Both the position numbers and the translations under genes were made by a program. From Kluyvera cryocrescens NBRC 102467 (GTDB lineage Bacteria > Pseudomonadota > Gammaproteobacteria > Enterobacterales > Enterobacteriaceae), in assembly GCF_001571285.1 (NCBI RefSeq), contig NZ_BCTM01000008.1:124001-188000 (forward strand): DNA of 64,000 nt. The letters run 5' to 3'. Shown piece by piece: positions 1 to 9,595 of the stretch (position 1 is the stretch's first letter; each line of letters begins with the position of its first letter). The notes beneath the pieces are model-generated. The model was not told the origin of the DNA, made no database searches, and saw nothing but the letters and a program-made list of their open reading frames with translations.

Positions 1-1
1 C

Positions 2-1267
2 AGTATTGCGCCAGAAAATCATGATGCGGAAAAACAGCTGGCGGAGATGGTGAAATCCTTCGGCGAAGCGAGCATGACCGACAACGGCCTTGATACCGGC
101 GAACAGGCGCGGCTGTTTGCGCTGACCCAGCTTCAGGAGCGGATCAACGGCCAGATGAACCAACAGCTTGAAAGCTGGCTGTCGCCGTGGGGCAATACCA
201 ATATTCAGATGCTCGTCGATGAACAAGGGAAGCTGACCGGTAGCCACGGTAGCTGGTTTATTCCTATTCAGGACAACACCCGCTACCTGACCTGGAGCCA
301 GCTTGGCGTTACCCAGCAGGATGACGGCCTGGTGGGAAATCTCGGCGTTGGGCAGCGTTGGGTCGCCGGACATTGGCTGTTGGGCTACAACACCTTTTAC
401 GACAGTTTGCTCGATGAGAACCTCAACCGTGGTGGTATTGGCGCGGAGGCCTGGGGTGAAAATCTGCGGTTTTCCGCTAACTATTATCATCCGCTACGCG
501 AGTGGCAAAATACGGGTACTACGCTGCAGCAGCGTATGGCACGCGGCTATGATCTGACTGCGCAGGCGTGGATCCCCGCCTATAACCACATCAACACCAG
601 CCTGAGCGTCGAGCAGTATTTCGGCGATAGCGTCGATCTGTTTCGCACCGGTACCGGCTACCATAACCCGGTAGCGGTCTCGCTGGGGCTGAATTATACC
701 CCGGTGCCGCTGCTCACCTTTAGCGCCCAGCACAAGCAGGGGGAGAGCGGCGTTAACCAGAATAATCTGGGGATGAAGGTGAACTACCGGTTTGGTGTGC
801 CGCTGAAAAAACAGTTGGCTGCTGATGAAGTCGCGCAAACGCGCACGCTGCGCGGCAGCCGCTACGATGCGCCGGAACGAAATAATCTGCCGGTGATGGA
901 GTATCGCCAGCGTAAGAGCCTGACGGTGTACCTGGCGACGCCGCCGTGGAATCTGACCGGTTCTGAGACGGTAGAGCTGAAGCTGCAGGTGCGTGATGAG
1001 TACGGCGTGAAGTCGCTGACGTGGCAGGGGGATACCACGGCGCTGAGCCTGACGCCACCGGCCTCCAATAATGGCACCGACGGCTGGAGCATTATCATGC
1101 CTGCCTGGGATTACAGCGAAGGGGCCAGCAATACCTGGCATCTGTCGGTGATTGTGGAAGATAAGAAGGGCCAGCGCGTCACCTCGAATGAGATCACGCT
1201 GGCATTGACCGAGCCGGTCGTCAGCTTTGCGCCGATGAACTACGGCTGGCCGGGGATGACACCTTAA
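2..1267 (+). CDS. ychO: YchO, inverse-autotransporter (intimin/invasin-like) outer-membrane protein, 5' truncated
   Basis: The reading frame is open from the first bases of the window, so the signal peptide and the start lie upstream. The visible part has the inverse-autotransporter beta-barrel: alternating aromatic strands around residues 75-250 with motifs such as GVGQRWVAGHWLLGYNTFYD. A short Ig-like C-terminal part follows (VELKLQVRDEYGVKSL onwards). E. coli YchO is a putative invasin in the same place, convergent with narL. Family knowledge suggests an outer-membrane barrel that may present a surface domain; adhesion itself is not shown by the sequence. The frame ends 46 bases before the narL stop. 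Identity rests on domain type plus synteny. Confidence 0.85.
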   Translation, partial: SIAPENHDAEKQLAEMVKSFGEASMTDNGLDTGEQARLFALTQLQERINGQMNQQLESWLSPWGNTNIQMLVDEQGKLTGSHGSWFIPIQDNTRYLTWSQLGVTQQDDGLVGNLGVGQRWVAGHWLLGYNTFYDSLLDENLNRGGIGAEAWGENLRFSANYYHPLREWQNTGTTLQQRMARGYDLTAQAWIPAYNHINTSLSVEQYFGDSVDLFRTGTGYHNPVAVSLGLNYTPVPLLTFSAQHKQGESGVNQNNLGMKVNYRFGVPLKKQLAADEVAQTRTLRGSRYDAPERNNLPVMEYRQRKSLTVYLATPPWNLTGSETVELKLQVRDEYGVKSLTWQGDTTALSLTPPASNNGTDGWSIIMPAWDYSEGASNTWHLSVIVEDKKGQRVTSNEITLALTEPVVSFAPMNYGWPGMTP

Positions 1268-1301
1268 TTGTGCGTGACGGAGTTCCTGTCACGACAATTA
1301 A
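1264..1301. terminator. Dyad between convergent ychO and narL
   Basis: A near-perfect inverted repeat (TTAATTGTGCGTGAC pairing with GTCACGACAATTAA) overlaps the ychO stop and precedes the narL stop. It can fold for transcripts from both sides. No T-run follows on either strand, so it may be a weak bidirectional terminator or only an mRNA-stabilising 3' hairpin. Confidence 0.5.
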
Positions 1302-1312
1302 GCGGCGGCGGT

Positions 1313-1963
1313 TTAGAAAATACGATCCTGATGGACCCAAACCGCCGCTTCGACGCGGGATTTCAACTTCATTTTCTTCAGCATATGCTTGACGTGAACC
1401 TTCACGGTGCTTTCCGTGATATCGAGACGTCGGGCAATCATCTTGTTTGGCAGCCCTTGAGCGATAAGCTTCAGGATATCGCGCTCGCGTGGGGTGAGCT
1501 GGTTGATATCGCGGTCAGAGGTGGCGCGGTTGGCGCGCAGGCTGGCGGCTAATACCGGCGTTAATGCTTCGCTCAATACCATTTCACCCGCAGCGGCCTG
1601 TTGCAGGGCTTTCAGCAGGTCTTCTGGCTCCATGTCTTTTAACAGATAGCCATCGGCACCGCGCTTGAGGGCCGTGACGACATCTTCTTCATGGTTTGAC
1701 ACGCTAAAGACCACGACGCGGCCGGAGAGCGATTTCTCACGCAGCTTGTCGAGCGTTTCCAGGCCGTTCATGCCGGGCATGTTGAGGTCAAGCAGGATCA
1801 GGTCTGGATCGAGCGCTTCTGCCAGCTCAATACCTTGCTCACCGTTGCTGGCTTCGCCCACGACCTGAATATCCGATGCCATACTGACCAGCTGTTTTAC
1901 GCCGGTGCGCAGCATGGGATGATCGTCGATTAGCAGGATAGTAGCCCGTTCCTGATTACTCAT
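1313..1963 (-). CDS. narL: NarL, nitrate/nitrite response regulator
   Basis: 216 residues, the same length as E. coli NarL. The N-terminal receiver domain has the acidic pair in LLIDDHP and the phosphoacceptor Asp59 in [10 protein letters not shown]; the Lys of the switch is in YLLKDM. A LuxR/FixJ-type helix-turn-helix follows ([19 protein letters not shown] to [13 protein letters not shown]). Phosphorylated by NarX (and NarQ), it binds TACYNMT heptamers to activate narK and narGHJI and to repress alternative respiratory genes. The start has AAGGAG upstream. It overlaps the 3' end of narX by 8 bases, so the pair is translationally coupled. Confidence 0.97.
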   Translation of the reverse strand: MSNQERATILLIDDHPMLRTGVKQLVSMASDIQVVGEASNGEQGIELAEALDPDLILLDLNMPGMNGLETLDKLREKSLSGRVVVFSVSNHEEDVVTALKRGADGYLLKDMEPEDLLKALQQAAAGEMVLSEALTPVLAASLRANRATSDRDINQLTPRERDILKLIAQGLPNKMIARRLDITESTVKVHVKHMLKKMKLKSRVEAAVWVHQDRIF

Positions 1964-3755
1964 GGATTTCTCCTTGGGGAGTTGAAAGCGATTTTTCGGG
2001 GACAAACGTAACCGCGACTTCAGTACCGCCGGTTTCACGGCGTCGAACCTGGCAATCGCCGCGCAGGCTCTGCGCGCGGTCACGCATAATAATAAGGCCA
2101 TAGTGATTACTGCGTTCAGCATGCTGCGGGACGCCGCAGCCGTTATCTTCCACCACCATTTTGACCTGGTTGCCATGCTGAGTGACGCTGACTTTCACTT
2201 CGGTTGCCTGCGAGTGCTTTAACGCATTACTCAGCGCTTCGCGGGCGATTTGCAGAACGTGAATCGCCTGATGTGAAGGCACGTAGCGTGGCGGGAGCTG
2301 GTAATCAAGCTGTACCGGGAAGCCAAAATGGTTGCTGTACTCTTTGCAACTGGACTCCAGCGCGGGGCGGAGCCCGGACTCGGTTAATTTCAGGCGGAAA
2401 GTGGTCAGCAGTTCCCGCAGCTGTGCCCAGGAGGTGTTCAGCTCAGTGCGCACCTGGCCCAGCAGTTCGCGGCTCTCCGGAGAAGACTGCTCGTTTTGCA
2501 TCATCTGCAGGCAACTGATCTGCATTTTCATGCAGGATAGCGATTGGGCGATGGAGTCGTGCAGCTCGCGGGCAATGGTTGCTCGCTCTTCCATGACGAT
2601 TAGCTGCTGCTGGCGTTCAAGCTGTTTATCCAGCGCCAGCGTGGACGTTAACTGCTCCAGCAGGGTATCAACCAACTGCTGCTGATCGTGGCTGAGCTCG
2701 CGACCGTGCGGAAGGGTGGCGAGGAGAATGCCGTATTGGTTGCGCGGATCGGTCAGGCGCCATTTCAGCGTGACGCCGTCCGGGGCCGACATATCAATAT
2801 CACGTGGGCACAGATAACAGCCTTTGTCATCGCACTCCCAGCCGGAATGGCAGCTAAACTCCTGATGGTTTTCTTCGTCTTCAATATCGTAAACCCGCAC
2901 CTCAATTTCGCGCAGCGGCGTGAGTTCCTGCAGGCCGTTCAGAACCGGGGAGATACGTTCGCACAGCGGTACGCTGGCGTGCAGGCGGCGGTTGGCCTGC
3001 CATAAGAAGGAGAGAATGGCATTCTTTTGCTCAAGCCCGGCGGTTTTCTCCTGCACCCGTTTTTCCAGTGAGGCGTAGCTTTCCGCCAGCTCGGCGGACA
3101 TGTTATTCAGCGCCATACCCAGCGTCGCCATCTCATTGCGGCCGCTGATTTGCGCGCGATAGGTAAAATCGCGATGACTGATGGCTTCCGCCATACGCAA
3201 CAGTTGACGCCACGGATGGAGCAGACGGGTGCGGAGCCAGAAGACGGTGAAGATAAATAGCAGCGCCATGAACACGGCCATCAGCCGGTGCATCCAGACC
3301 ACGTGGGCAATGCGTTCTTCGGTCGTGTGATCGAAAACGGTCACCAGTTGGTTGATGCGGTCGACGAAGCCGGTTAGATCATTGACCACCGCCAACTGGC
3401 TTTGCGCACTGCGAATGTCCGGTGCCAGGTAATTAAGCCAATATTGTTGCAGTGAGGCCAACTGTTTGACCTGCCCGTCGCGCTCGGCGGCGAGCTGCAG
3501 TTCGGGGCTAAATACGGTACGCTGCATTTCATCAAACAGCGCTTGATCGCTCTCTTTCACCGGAATTGCCGCCAGCAGGCGATAGCTCTGCATGCGCAGG
3601 GAACCCGCCTGGTTAATGGCGTGCGCACTGCCCTGAACGCCATTGATCAGGCGTGCGGAAATCATCATACTCGCCACCCCGATAAGGGTAGACAGCAGTA
3701 CGATCAGCGCCAGTTGATTCACTAGCGTGAGTGGTGTAAAAAAACGTTTAAACAT
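1956..3755 (-). CDS. narX: NarX, nitrate/nitrite sensor histidine kinase
   Basis: 599 residues starting at MFKRFFTPL, which aligns with the known NarX start; an in-frame upstream ATG would add 25 residues without family support. Features in order: TM1 (about 14-36), periplasmic sensor with the nitrate-binding P-box ([19 protein letters not shown]), TM2 (about 150-175), HAMP linker, a Cys-rich central module (CDDKGCYLC), then a HisKA_3 dimerisation box with the phospho-His in [13 protein letters not shown]. The ATPase domain has N-box [11 protein letters not shown] and G-box DNGCG. It phosphorylates NarL in response to nitrate. Divergent from narK and in one operon with narL. Confidence 0.97.
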   Translation of the reverse strand: MFKRFFTPLTLVNQLALIVLLSTLIGVASMMISARLINGVQGSAHAINQAGSLRMQSYRLLAAIPVKESDQALFDEMQRTVFSPELQLAAERDGQVKQLASLQQYWLNYLAPDIRSAQSQLAVVNDLTGFVDRINQLVTVFDHTTEERIAHVVWMHRLMAVFMALLFIFTVFWLRTRLLHPWRQLLRMAEAISHRDFTYRAQISGRNEMATLGMALNNMSAELAESYASLEKRVQEKTAGLEQKNAILSFLWQANRRLHASVPLCERISPVLNGLQELTPLREIEVRVYDIEDEENHQEFSCHSGWECDDKGCYLCPRDIDMSAPDGVTLKWRLTDPRNQYGILLATLPHGRELSHDQQQLVDTLLEQLTSTLALDKQLERQQQLIVMEERATIARELHDSIAQSLSCMKMQISCLQMMQNEQSSPESRELLGQVRTELNTSWAQLRELLTTFRLKLTESGLRPALESSCKEYSNHFGFPVQLDYQLPPRYVPSHQAIHVLQIAREALSNALKHSQATEVKVSVTQHGNQVKMVVEDNGCGVPQHAERSNHYGLIIMRDRAQSLRGDCQVRRRETGGTEVAVTFVPEKSLSTPQGEIHE

Positions 3756-4066
3756 TATTCGATGTGGCTCCTGGCGGAAGACTCTCCGGCGAGTGGCGTT
3801 ATTTTCGACTATCGCCTGGAGTATACCCATACCCCTAAAGAGTTACCCCTTTATTTCCATAATAGTCAACGTGCGGGAGAGGATGGGGTAGCAGCATAAC
3901 AGCCACGTGATAAAACAGGTTTTTTTAGGTGTAAAAAACTACCCACTAAGGATGATGCTGTTTTTTTGAGCGAGATATAGCCAACTTTTCCTTTGATTTA
4001 TATCAACTTACCGCGCGGTGTAAACCCTAATGTGGCAGGGGTTGATATTAATAATCAGAGGTGTCT
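3756..4066. promoter_or_regulatory. narX-narK divergent control region: FNR box and NarL heptamers
   Basis: A perfect FNR dyad, TTGATTTATATCAA, lies at 3993-4006. NarL-type heptamers include TACCCAT (3824-3830), TACCCCT (3830-3836 and 3844-3850), TACCCCA on the minus strand (3884-3890) and TACCCAC (3940-3946). The spacing resembles the E. coli narK promoter, where FNR sits near -41.5 and upstream NarL sites give nitrate activation. That placement puts the narK transcription start near 4047; this is inferred, not measured. Confidence 0.85.
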
Positions 4067-5458
4067 ATGAGTCACTCCACTGCCCCCGAAAGGGCAACCG
4101 GCGCTGTCATTACCGACTGGCGTCCGGAAGATCCGGCGTTCTGGCAAGAGCGCGGTCACCGCGTCGCGAGCCGGAACCTGTGGATTTCAGTACCATGTTT
4201 GTTGCTGGCATTTTGCGTTTGGATGTTGTTCAGTGCCGTTGCTGTCAACTTACCCAAAGTAGGCTTCCAGTTTACCACCGACCAGCTCTTTATGCTGACC
4301 GCATTGCCGGGCTTATCAGGGGCACTCCTGCGAGTTCCTTACGCATTTATGGTGCCGATTTTTGGCGGACGCCGCTGGACGGCATTCAGTACCGGGATAA
4401 TGATTATTCCGTGCGTGTGGCTCGGTATTGCGGTGCAAGATCCTACCACGCCGTTTAGCGTCTTTGTGGTTATTGCGTTACTGTGCGGTTTCGCTGGCGC
4501 GAATTTTGCCTCTAGTATGGCTAACATCAGCTTCTTCTTCCCGAAAGCGAAGCAGGGTAGCGCGTTGGGTCTGAATGGCGGTCTGGGCAATATGGGCGTG
4601 AGCGTGATGCAGCTGGTTGCACCATTGGCCATCGGCATGTCCATTTTCGCTATTTTCGGCGGCAAAGGTGTTGAACAGGCAGACGGCTCTGTCTTGTTCG
4701 TAGAAAATGCCGCGTGGATCTGGGTACCGTTCCTGATTTTCTTCACGCTGGCAGCTTGGTTTGGCATGAATGATCTGTCCGCTTCTAAAGCGTCACTGAG
4801 TGAGCAGTTGCCGGTGCTCAAACGTGGCCACCTGTGGATTATGGCGGTGCTTTATCTGGCGACCTTCGGCTCGTTCATCGGTTTCTCTGCGGGCTTTGCC
4901 ATGCTGTCGAAAACCCAGTTCCCGGATATCAATATTCTGCACTTTGCCTTCTTCGGCCCGTTCATCGGTGCGCTGGCGCGTTCTCTCGGAGGCGGTATTT
5001 CCGATCGTCTGGGCGGGACTCGCGTGACGCTGATAAACTTCATCGCGATGGCTATTTTCTCGGCACTGTTGTTCCTGACTCTGCCAACCAACGGCCAGGG
5101 CGGAAACTTCGTGGCATTCTTTACGGTGTTCATGGGCCTGTTCGTGACGGCCGGGCTGGGTAGCGCATCCACCTTCCAGATGATCTCCGTTATCTTCCGG
5201 AAATTGACCATGGATCGCGTGAAAGCGCAGGGTGGCAGCGAAGAACATGCTCAGCGTGAAGCGGCAACGGATACGGCGGCGGCGTTGGGCTTTATCTCTG
5301 CGATTGGCGCGGTTGGCGGTTTCTTCATTCCGAAATCGTTCGGTATTTCGCTGGAAATGACCGGCTCCCCGGCTGGCGCAATGAAAATATTCCTTGTGTT
5401 CTATATTGTCTGCGTCGTTGTGACGTGGGCCGTTTACGGACGTAAAGCGAAGAAATAA
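4067..5458 (+). CDS. narK: NarK, nitrate/nitrite antiporter
   Basis: 463 residues, as in E. coli NarK, an inner-membrane protein of the major facilitator superfamily with about 12 TM helices. The nitrate-signature glycine motif is visible (GLNGGLGNMGVSVMQ near residue 165), as is the second one around GFISAIGAVGGFF. It imports nitrate and exports the nitrite made by NarGHI. The ATG at MSHSTAPERATG is chosen because it matches the family; a GTG six bases upstream is in frame. Preceded by the FNR/NarL control region and followed by a hairpin terminator, so it is likely monocistronic. Confidence 0.97.
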   Translation: MSHSTAPERATGAVITDWRPEDPAFWQERGHRVASRNLWISVPCLLLAFCVWMLFSAVAVNLPKVGFQFTTDQLFMLTALPGLSGALLRVPYAFMVPIFGGRRWTAFSTGIMIIPCVWLGIAVQDPTTPFSVFVVIALLCGFAGANFASSMANISFFFPKAKQGSALGLNGGLGNMGVSVMQLVAPLAIGMSIFAIFGGKGVEQADGSVLFVENAAWIWVPFLIFFTLAAWFGMNDLSASKASLSEQLPVLKRGHLWIMAVLYLATFGSFIGFSAGFAMLSKTQFPDINILHFAFFGPFIGALARSLGGGISDRLGGTRVTLINFIAMAIFSALLFLTLPTNGQGGNFVAFFTVFMGLFVTAGLGSASTFQMISVIFRKLTMDRVKAQGGSEEHAQREAATDTAAALGFISAIGAVGGFFIPKSFGISLEMTGSPAGAMKIFLVFYIVCVVVTWAVYGRKAKK

Positions 5459-5479
5459 CCTGAAGTGTTATTTGTGAAT

Positions 5480-5510
5480 AAAGGCGCGAGGGTTCGCGCC
5501 TTTATTTTTA
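5480..5510 (+). terminator. narK intrinsic terminator
   Basis: A GC-rich hairpin (AAAGGCGCGA with TCGCGCCTTT, loop GGGT) is followed by TATTTTTAT, 22 bases after the narK stop. Confidence 0.85.
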
Positions 5511-5851
5511 TCGCTACTTAGTTACAACATACTGGTGATATTTTTTATCCCGTTAGCATCGTGCCCGCAATGGTTTTGCAGGAGATAAAAAGTCTCTACC
5601 CCTTAATACCGACAGCGCCGTTTTTTACAGCTTGTAATATTTAATTTTTAATAAAAAACCTTAATTTACAGTGTGTTAAAAAATAAAAATAACTACCACC
5701 AAGGTGGTATTTGTGTTTTTGGCGGCAGTAATAAAGCAAAGCCACCTTGATCGTTATCAATTCCCTACATGTTTCAGCGCGTTACCTTCGCTGCAAATTC
5801 AGCAATGTCGACTTATCAGAGAGCCGTAAGGCTCCAAACAGGAGAGACCCG
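5511..5851 (+). promoter_or_regulatory. narGHJI promoter region with FNR and NarL sites
   Basis: An FNR dyad TTGATCGTTATCAA lies at 5747-5760. NarL heptamers include TACCCCT (5597-5603) and an inverted pair TACCACC/GGTGGTA (5694-5709). The arrangement parallels the E. coli narG promoter, in which remote NarL sites cooperate with FNR. The narG ribosome site (AGGAGA) lies just before the ATG. Confidence 0.85.
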
Positions 5852-8800
5852 ATGAGTAAATTCCTGGACCGGTTTCGCTACTTTAAACAGAAGGGCGAAA
5901 CATTTGCCGATGGGCACGGACAGATTCTAGATACCAACCGGGATTGGGAAGATGGATACCGCCAGCGCTGGCAGCATGATAAGGTCGTTCGCTCTACGCA
6001 CGGCGTTAACTGCACCGGTTCCTGCAGCTGGAAAATTTATGTCAAAAATGGTCTGGTCACCTGGGAAACCCAGCAGACAGACTACCCGCGTACCCGCCCA
6101 GATCTGCCAAATCACGAACCACGCGGCTGCCCGCGCGGTGCAAGCTATTCCTGGTACCTCTATAGCGCCAACCGTTTAAAATACCCGCTGATGCGTAAAC
6201 GCCTGATGAAAATGTGGCGTGAAGCGAAAACGCTGCACAGCGATCCGGTTGATGCATGGGCGTCCATTATTGAAGATGCCGATAAGGCGAAAAGCTTTAA
6301 ACAAGCGCGTGGTCGCGGCGGCTTCGTTCGTTCTTCCTGGCAGGAAGTGAACGAACTGATTGCAGCATCTAACGTGTATACCGTGAAAACCTACGGCCCG
6401 GACCGTGTGGCTGGCTTCTCGCCGATTCCGGCGATGTCGATGGTCTCCTACGCTTCCGGCGCGCGTTATCTGTCGCTGATTGGCGGTACCTGCCTGAGCT
6501 TCTACGACTGGTACTGTGACTTACCGCCAGCGTCTCCGCAGACCTGGGGCGAACAGACCGACGTTCCGGAATCCGCAGACTGGTACAACTCCAGCTACAT
6601 CATCGCATGGGGCTCCAACGTTCCGCAGACCCGTACCCCGGATGCGCACTTCTTCACTGAAGTTCGCTACAAAGGTACCAAGACCGTGGCTATCACGCCG
6701 GACTACGCCGAAATTGCCAAGCTGTGCGATCTGTGGCTGGCACCGAAGCAGGGTACCGATGCGGCGATGGCGCTGGCGATGGGCCACGTGATGCTGCGCG
6801 AGTTCCACCTCGACAAACCAAGCCAATACTTCACCGACTATGTGCGTCGCTACACCGACATGCCAATGCTGGTGATGCTTGAAGAGCGTGAAGGCTACTA
6901 CGCCGCTGGGCGTATGCTGCGTGCCGCAGACCTTGTGGATTCTCTGGGCCAGGAAAATAACCCTGAATGGAAAACCGTTGCGGTCAACACCCATGGCGAC
7001 ATGGTGGCTCCAAACGGGTCCATCGGCTTCCGCTGGGGCGAAAAAGGGAAGTGGAACCTGGAACAGCGCGACGGTAAATCCGGCGAAGAGACCGAACTGC
7101 AGCTTAGCCTGCTCGGCAGCCAGGATGATATCGCGCAGGTGGGCTTCCCGTATTTTGGCGGTGAAGGCACCGAACACTTCACCAGCGTTGAGCTGGAAAA
7201 CATTCTGCTGCACAAACTGCCGGTAAAACGCCTGCAGTTGGCCGATGGTAGCACCGCGCTGGTGACCACCGTGTACGACCTGACCATGGCGAACTACGGT
7301 CTGGATCGCGGCTTGAATGATGAAAACTGTGCGACCAGCTACGATGACGTGAAAGCGTACACTCCAGCCTGGGCTGAGAAAATTACCGGTGTTCCACGTG
7401 CGCAGATTATTCGCACCGCCCGTGAATTCGCTGATAACGCAGATAAAACGCACGGCCGTTCAATGATCATCGTGGGTGCCGGCCTGAACCACTGGTATCA
7501 CCTCGATATGAACTATCGCGGTCTTATCAACATGCTGATGTTCTGCGGTTGCGTCGGTCAGAGCGGCGGCGGTTGGGCCCACTATGTGGGCCAGGAAAAA
7601 CTGCGTCCACAGACCGGCTGGCAGCCGCTGGCGTTTGCCCTCGACTGGCAGCGTCCGGCACGTCATATGAACAGTACTTCCTACTTCTATAACCACTCCA
7701 GCCAATGGCGCTACGAGTCCGTTACCGCGCAGGAACTGCTGTCACCGCTGGCGGATAAATCCCGCTACACCGGCCATCTGCTGGACTTTAACGTTCGTGC
7801 AGAACGTATGGGCTGGCTGCCGTCTGCACCGCAGTTAGGTACCAACCCACTGCGTATCGCTGACGAGGCGAAGAAAGCCGGTATGACGCCGGTGGACTAC
7901 ACCGTGAAGGCGCTGAAAGAAGGCACTATTCGCTTTGCGGCTGAGCAGCCGGAAAACGGTAAAAACCACCCGCGTAACCTGTTTATCTGGCGTTCTAACC
8001 TGCTGGGCTCTTCCGGTAAAGGCCACGAATACATGCTGAAGTACCTGCTGGGTACCGAGCACGGCATTCAGGGGCTGGATCTGGGCAAACAGGGCGGCCT
8101 GAAGCCTGAAGAAGTGGAATGGCAGGATAACGGTCTCGACGGCAAACTGGATCTGGTGGTCACGCTGGACTTCCGTCTGTCGAGCACCTGTCTCTACTCT
8201 GACATCGTGCTGCCAACGGCGACCTGGTACGAAAAAGACGACATGAATACCTCGGATATGCATCCGTTTATTCACCCGCTGTCCGCCGCCGTTGACCCTG
8301 CATGGGAATCGAAAAGCGACTGGGAAATCTACAAAGGTATCGCCAAGAAATTCTCCGAAGTGTGCGTTGGCCACCTCGGCAAAGAAACCGATGTGGTCAC
8401 GCTGCCAATCCAGCACGACTCCGCCGCTGAGCTGGCGCAGCCGTTAGACGTGAAGGACTGGAAAAAAGGCGAATGCGACCTGATCCCAGGTAAAACCGCA
8501 CCGCACATCATTCCGGTGGAACGTGATTACCCGGCGACCTACGAGCGCTTTACCTCCATTGGCCCACTGATGGAAAAAATCGGTAACGGCGGTAAAGGGA
8601 TTGCCTGGAACACCCAGAGCGAAATGGATCTGCTGCGTAAGCTCAACTACACCAAGGCAGAAGGCCCGGCGAAAGGTCAGCCGATGCTGGATACGGCGAT
8701 TGATGCAGCGGAGATGATCCTCACCCTGGCGCCGGAAACAAACGGCCAGGTGGCGGTGAAAGCTTGGGCGGCGCTGAGTGAGTTTACCGGTCGTGACCAC

Positions 8801-9595
8801 ACGCATCTGGCGCTCAATAAAGAAGACGAGAAAATTCGCTTCCGTGATATTCAGGCGCAGCCGCGCAAGATTATCTCCAGCCCAACCTGGTCTGGTCTGG
8901 AAGACGAACACGTTTCCTACAACGCAGGTTATACCAACGTCCATGAGCTGATCCCGTGGCGTACGCTGTCTGGTCGTCAGTCCCTGTATCAGGACCACCA
9001 GTGGATGCGCGACTTCGGCGAAAGCCTGCTGGTTTACCGTCCACCGATCGACACCCGTTCGGTGAAAGAGGTGATGGGTAAAAAATCTAACGGCAACCCA
9101 GAGAAGGCGCTGAACTTCCTGACGCCGCACCAGAAATGGGGCATTCACTCCACCTACAGCGACAACCTGCTGATGCTGACATTGGGTCGCGGCGGTCCGG
9201 TGGTATGGATGAGCGAAGAGGATGCCAAAGAGATTGGTATTGAAGATAACGACTGGATTGAAGTCTTCAACAACAACGGTGCGCTCACCGCACGTGCGGT
9301 AGTCAGCCAGCGCGTACCGGCCGGGATGACCATGATGTACCACGCGCAGGAACGTATCGTTAACCTGCCGGGTTCTGAAATTACCGGTCAACGCGGTGGT
9401 ATCCATAACTCGGTGACCCGCATTACGCCGAAACCGACCCATATGATCGGTGGCTATGCACACCTGGCCTACGGTTTTAACTACTACGGCACCGTAGGTT
9501 CCAACCGTGATGAGTTCGTGGTGGTACGTAAGATGAAGAACATTAACTGGCTGGATGGCGAAGGCAATGACCAGGTACAGGAGAGCGTAAAATGA
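5852..9595 (+). CDS. narG: NarG, respiratory nitrate reductase A catalytic subunit
   Basis: 1247 residues, as in E. coli NarG. It reduces nitrate to nitrite on the cytoplasmic face using a bis-MGD molybdenum cofactor. The N-terminal FS0 iron-sulphur motif is visible: His plus Cys residues in HGVNCTGSCSW and RGCPRGASY. Molybdopterin-oxidoreductase domains fill the middle, and the C-terminal molydopterin-binding domain includes GQRGGIHNSVTRI. The start MSKFLDRFRYF is preceded by AGGAGA; a longer in-frame reading from an upstream ATG runs through the regulatory region and is rejected. It overlaps narH by 4 bases (ATGA). Confidence 0.98.
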   Translation: MSKFLDRFRYFKQKGETFADGHGQILDTNRDWEDGYRQRWQHDKVVRSTHGVNCTGSCSWKIYVKNGLVTWETQQTDYPRTRPDLPNHEPRGCPRGASYSWYLYSANRLKYPLMRKRLMKMWREAKTLHSDPVDAWASIIEDADKAKSFKQARGRGGFVRSSWQEVNELIAASNVYTVKTYGPDRVAGFSPIPAMSMVSYASGARYLSLIGGTCLSFYDWYCDLPPASPQTWGEQTDVPESADWYNSSYIIAWGSNVPQTRTPDAHFFTEVRYKGTKTVAITPDYAEIAKLCDLWLAPKQGTDAAMALAMGHVMLREFHLDKPSQYFTDYVRRYTDMPMLVMLEEREGYYAAGRMLRAADLVDSLGQENNPEWKTVAVNTHGDMVAPNGSIGFRWGEKGKWNLEQRDGKSGEETELQLSLLGSQDDIAQVGFPYFGGEGTEHFTSVELENILLHKLPVKRLQLADGSTALVTTVYDLTMANYGLDRGLNDENCATSYDDVKAYTPAWAEKITGVPRAQIIRTAREFADNADKTHGRSMIIVGAGLNHWYHLDMNYRGLINMLMFCGCVGQSGGGWAHYVGQEKLRPQTGWQPLAFALDWQRPARHMNSTSYFYNHSSQWRYESVTAQELLSPLADKSRYTGHLLDFNVRAERMGWLPSAPQLGTNPLRIADEAKKAGMTPVDYTVKALKEGTIRFAAEQPENGKNHPRNLFIWRSNLLGSSGKGHEYMLKYLLGTEHGIQGLDLGKQGGLKPEEVEWQDNGLDGKLDLVVTLDFRLSSTCLYSDIVLPTATWYEKDDMNTSDMHPFIHPLSAAVDPAWESKSDWEIYKGIAKKFSEVCVGHLGKETDVVTLPIQHDSAAELAQPLDVKDWKKGECDLIPGKTAPHIIPVERDYPATYERFTSIGPLMEKIGNGGKGIAWNTQSEMDLLRKLNYTKAEGPAKGQPMLDTAIDAAEMILTLAPETNGQVAVKAWAALSEFTGRDHTHLALNKEDEKIRFRDIQAQPRKIISSPTWSGLEDEHVSYNAGYTNVHELIPWRTLSGRQSLYQDHQWMRDFGESLLVYRPPIDTRSVKEVMGKKSNGNPEKALNFLTPHQKWGIHSTYSDNLLMLTLGRGGPVVWMSEEDAKEIGIEDNDWIEVFNNNGALTARAVVSQRVPAGMTMMYHAQERIVNLPGSEITGQRGGIHNSVTRITPKPTHMIGGYAHLAYGFNYYGTVGSNRDEFVVVRKMKNINWLDGEGNDQVQESVK

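Noticed and set aside
494..1141. Long minus-strand frame inside ychO
   Set aside because: Arg/Gln-rich shadow of a GC-rich gene, no ribosome site and no family resemblance.
5747..5851. 35-codon N-terminal extension of NarG
   Set aside because: Runs through the FNR-controlled promoter and leader; the MSKFLDRF start has the ribosome site and family length.
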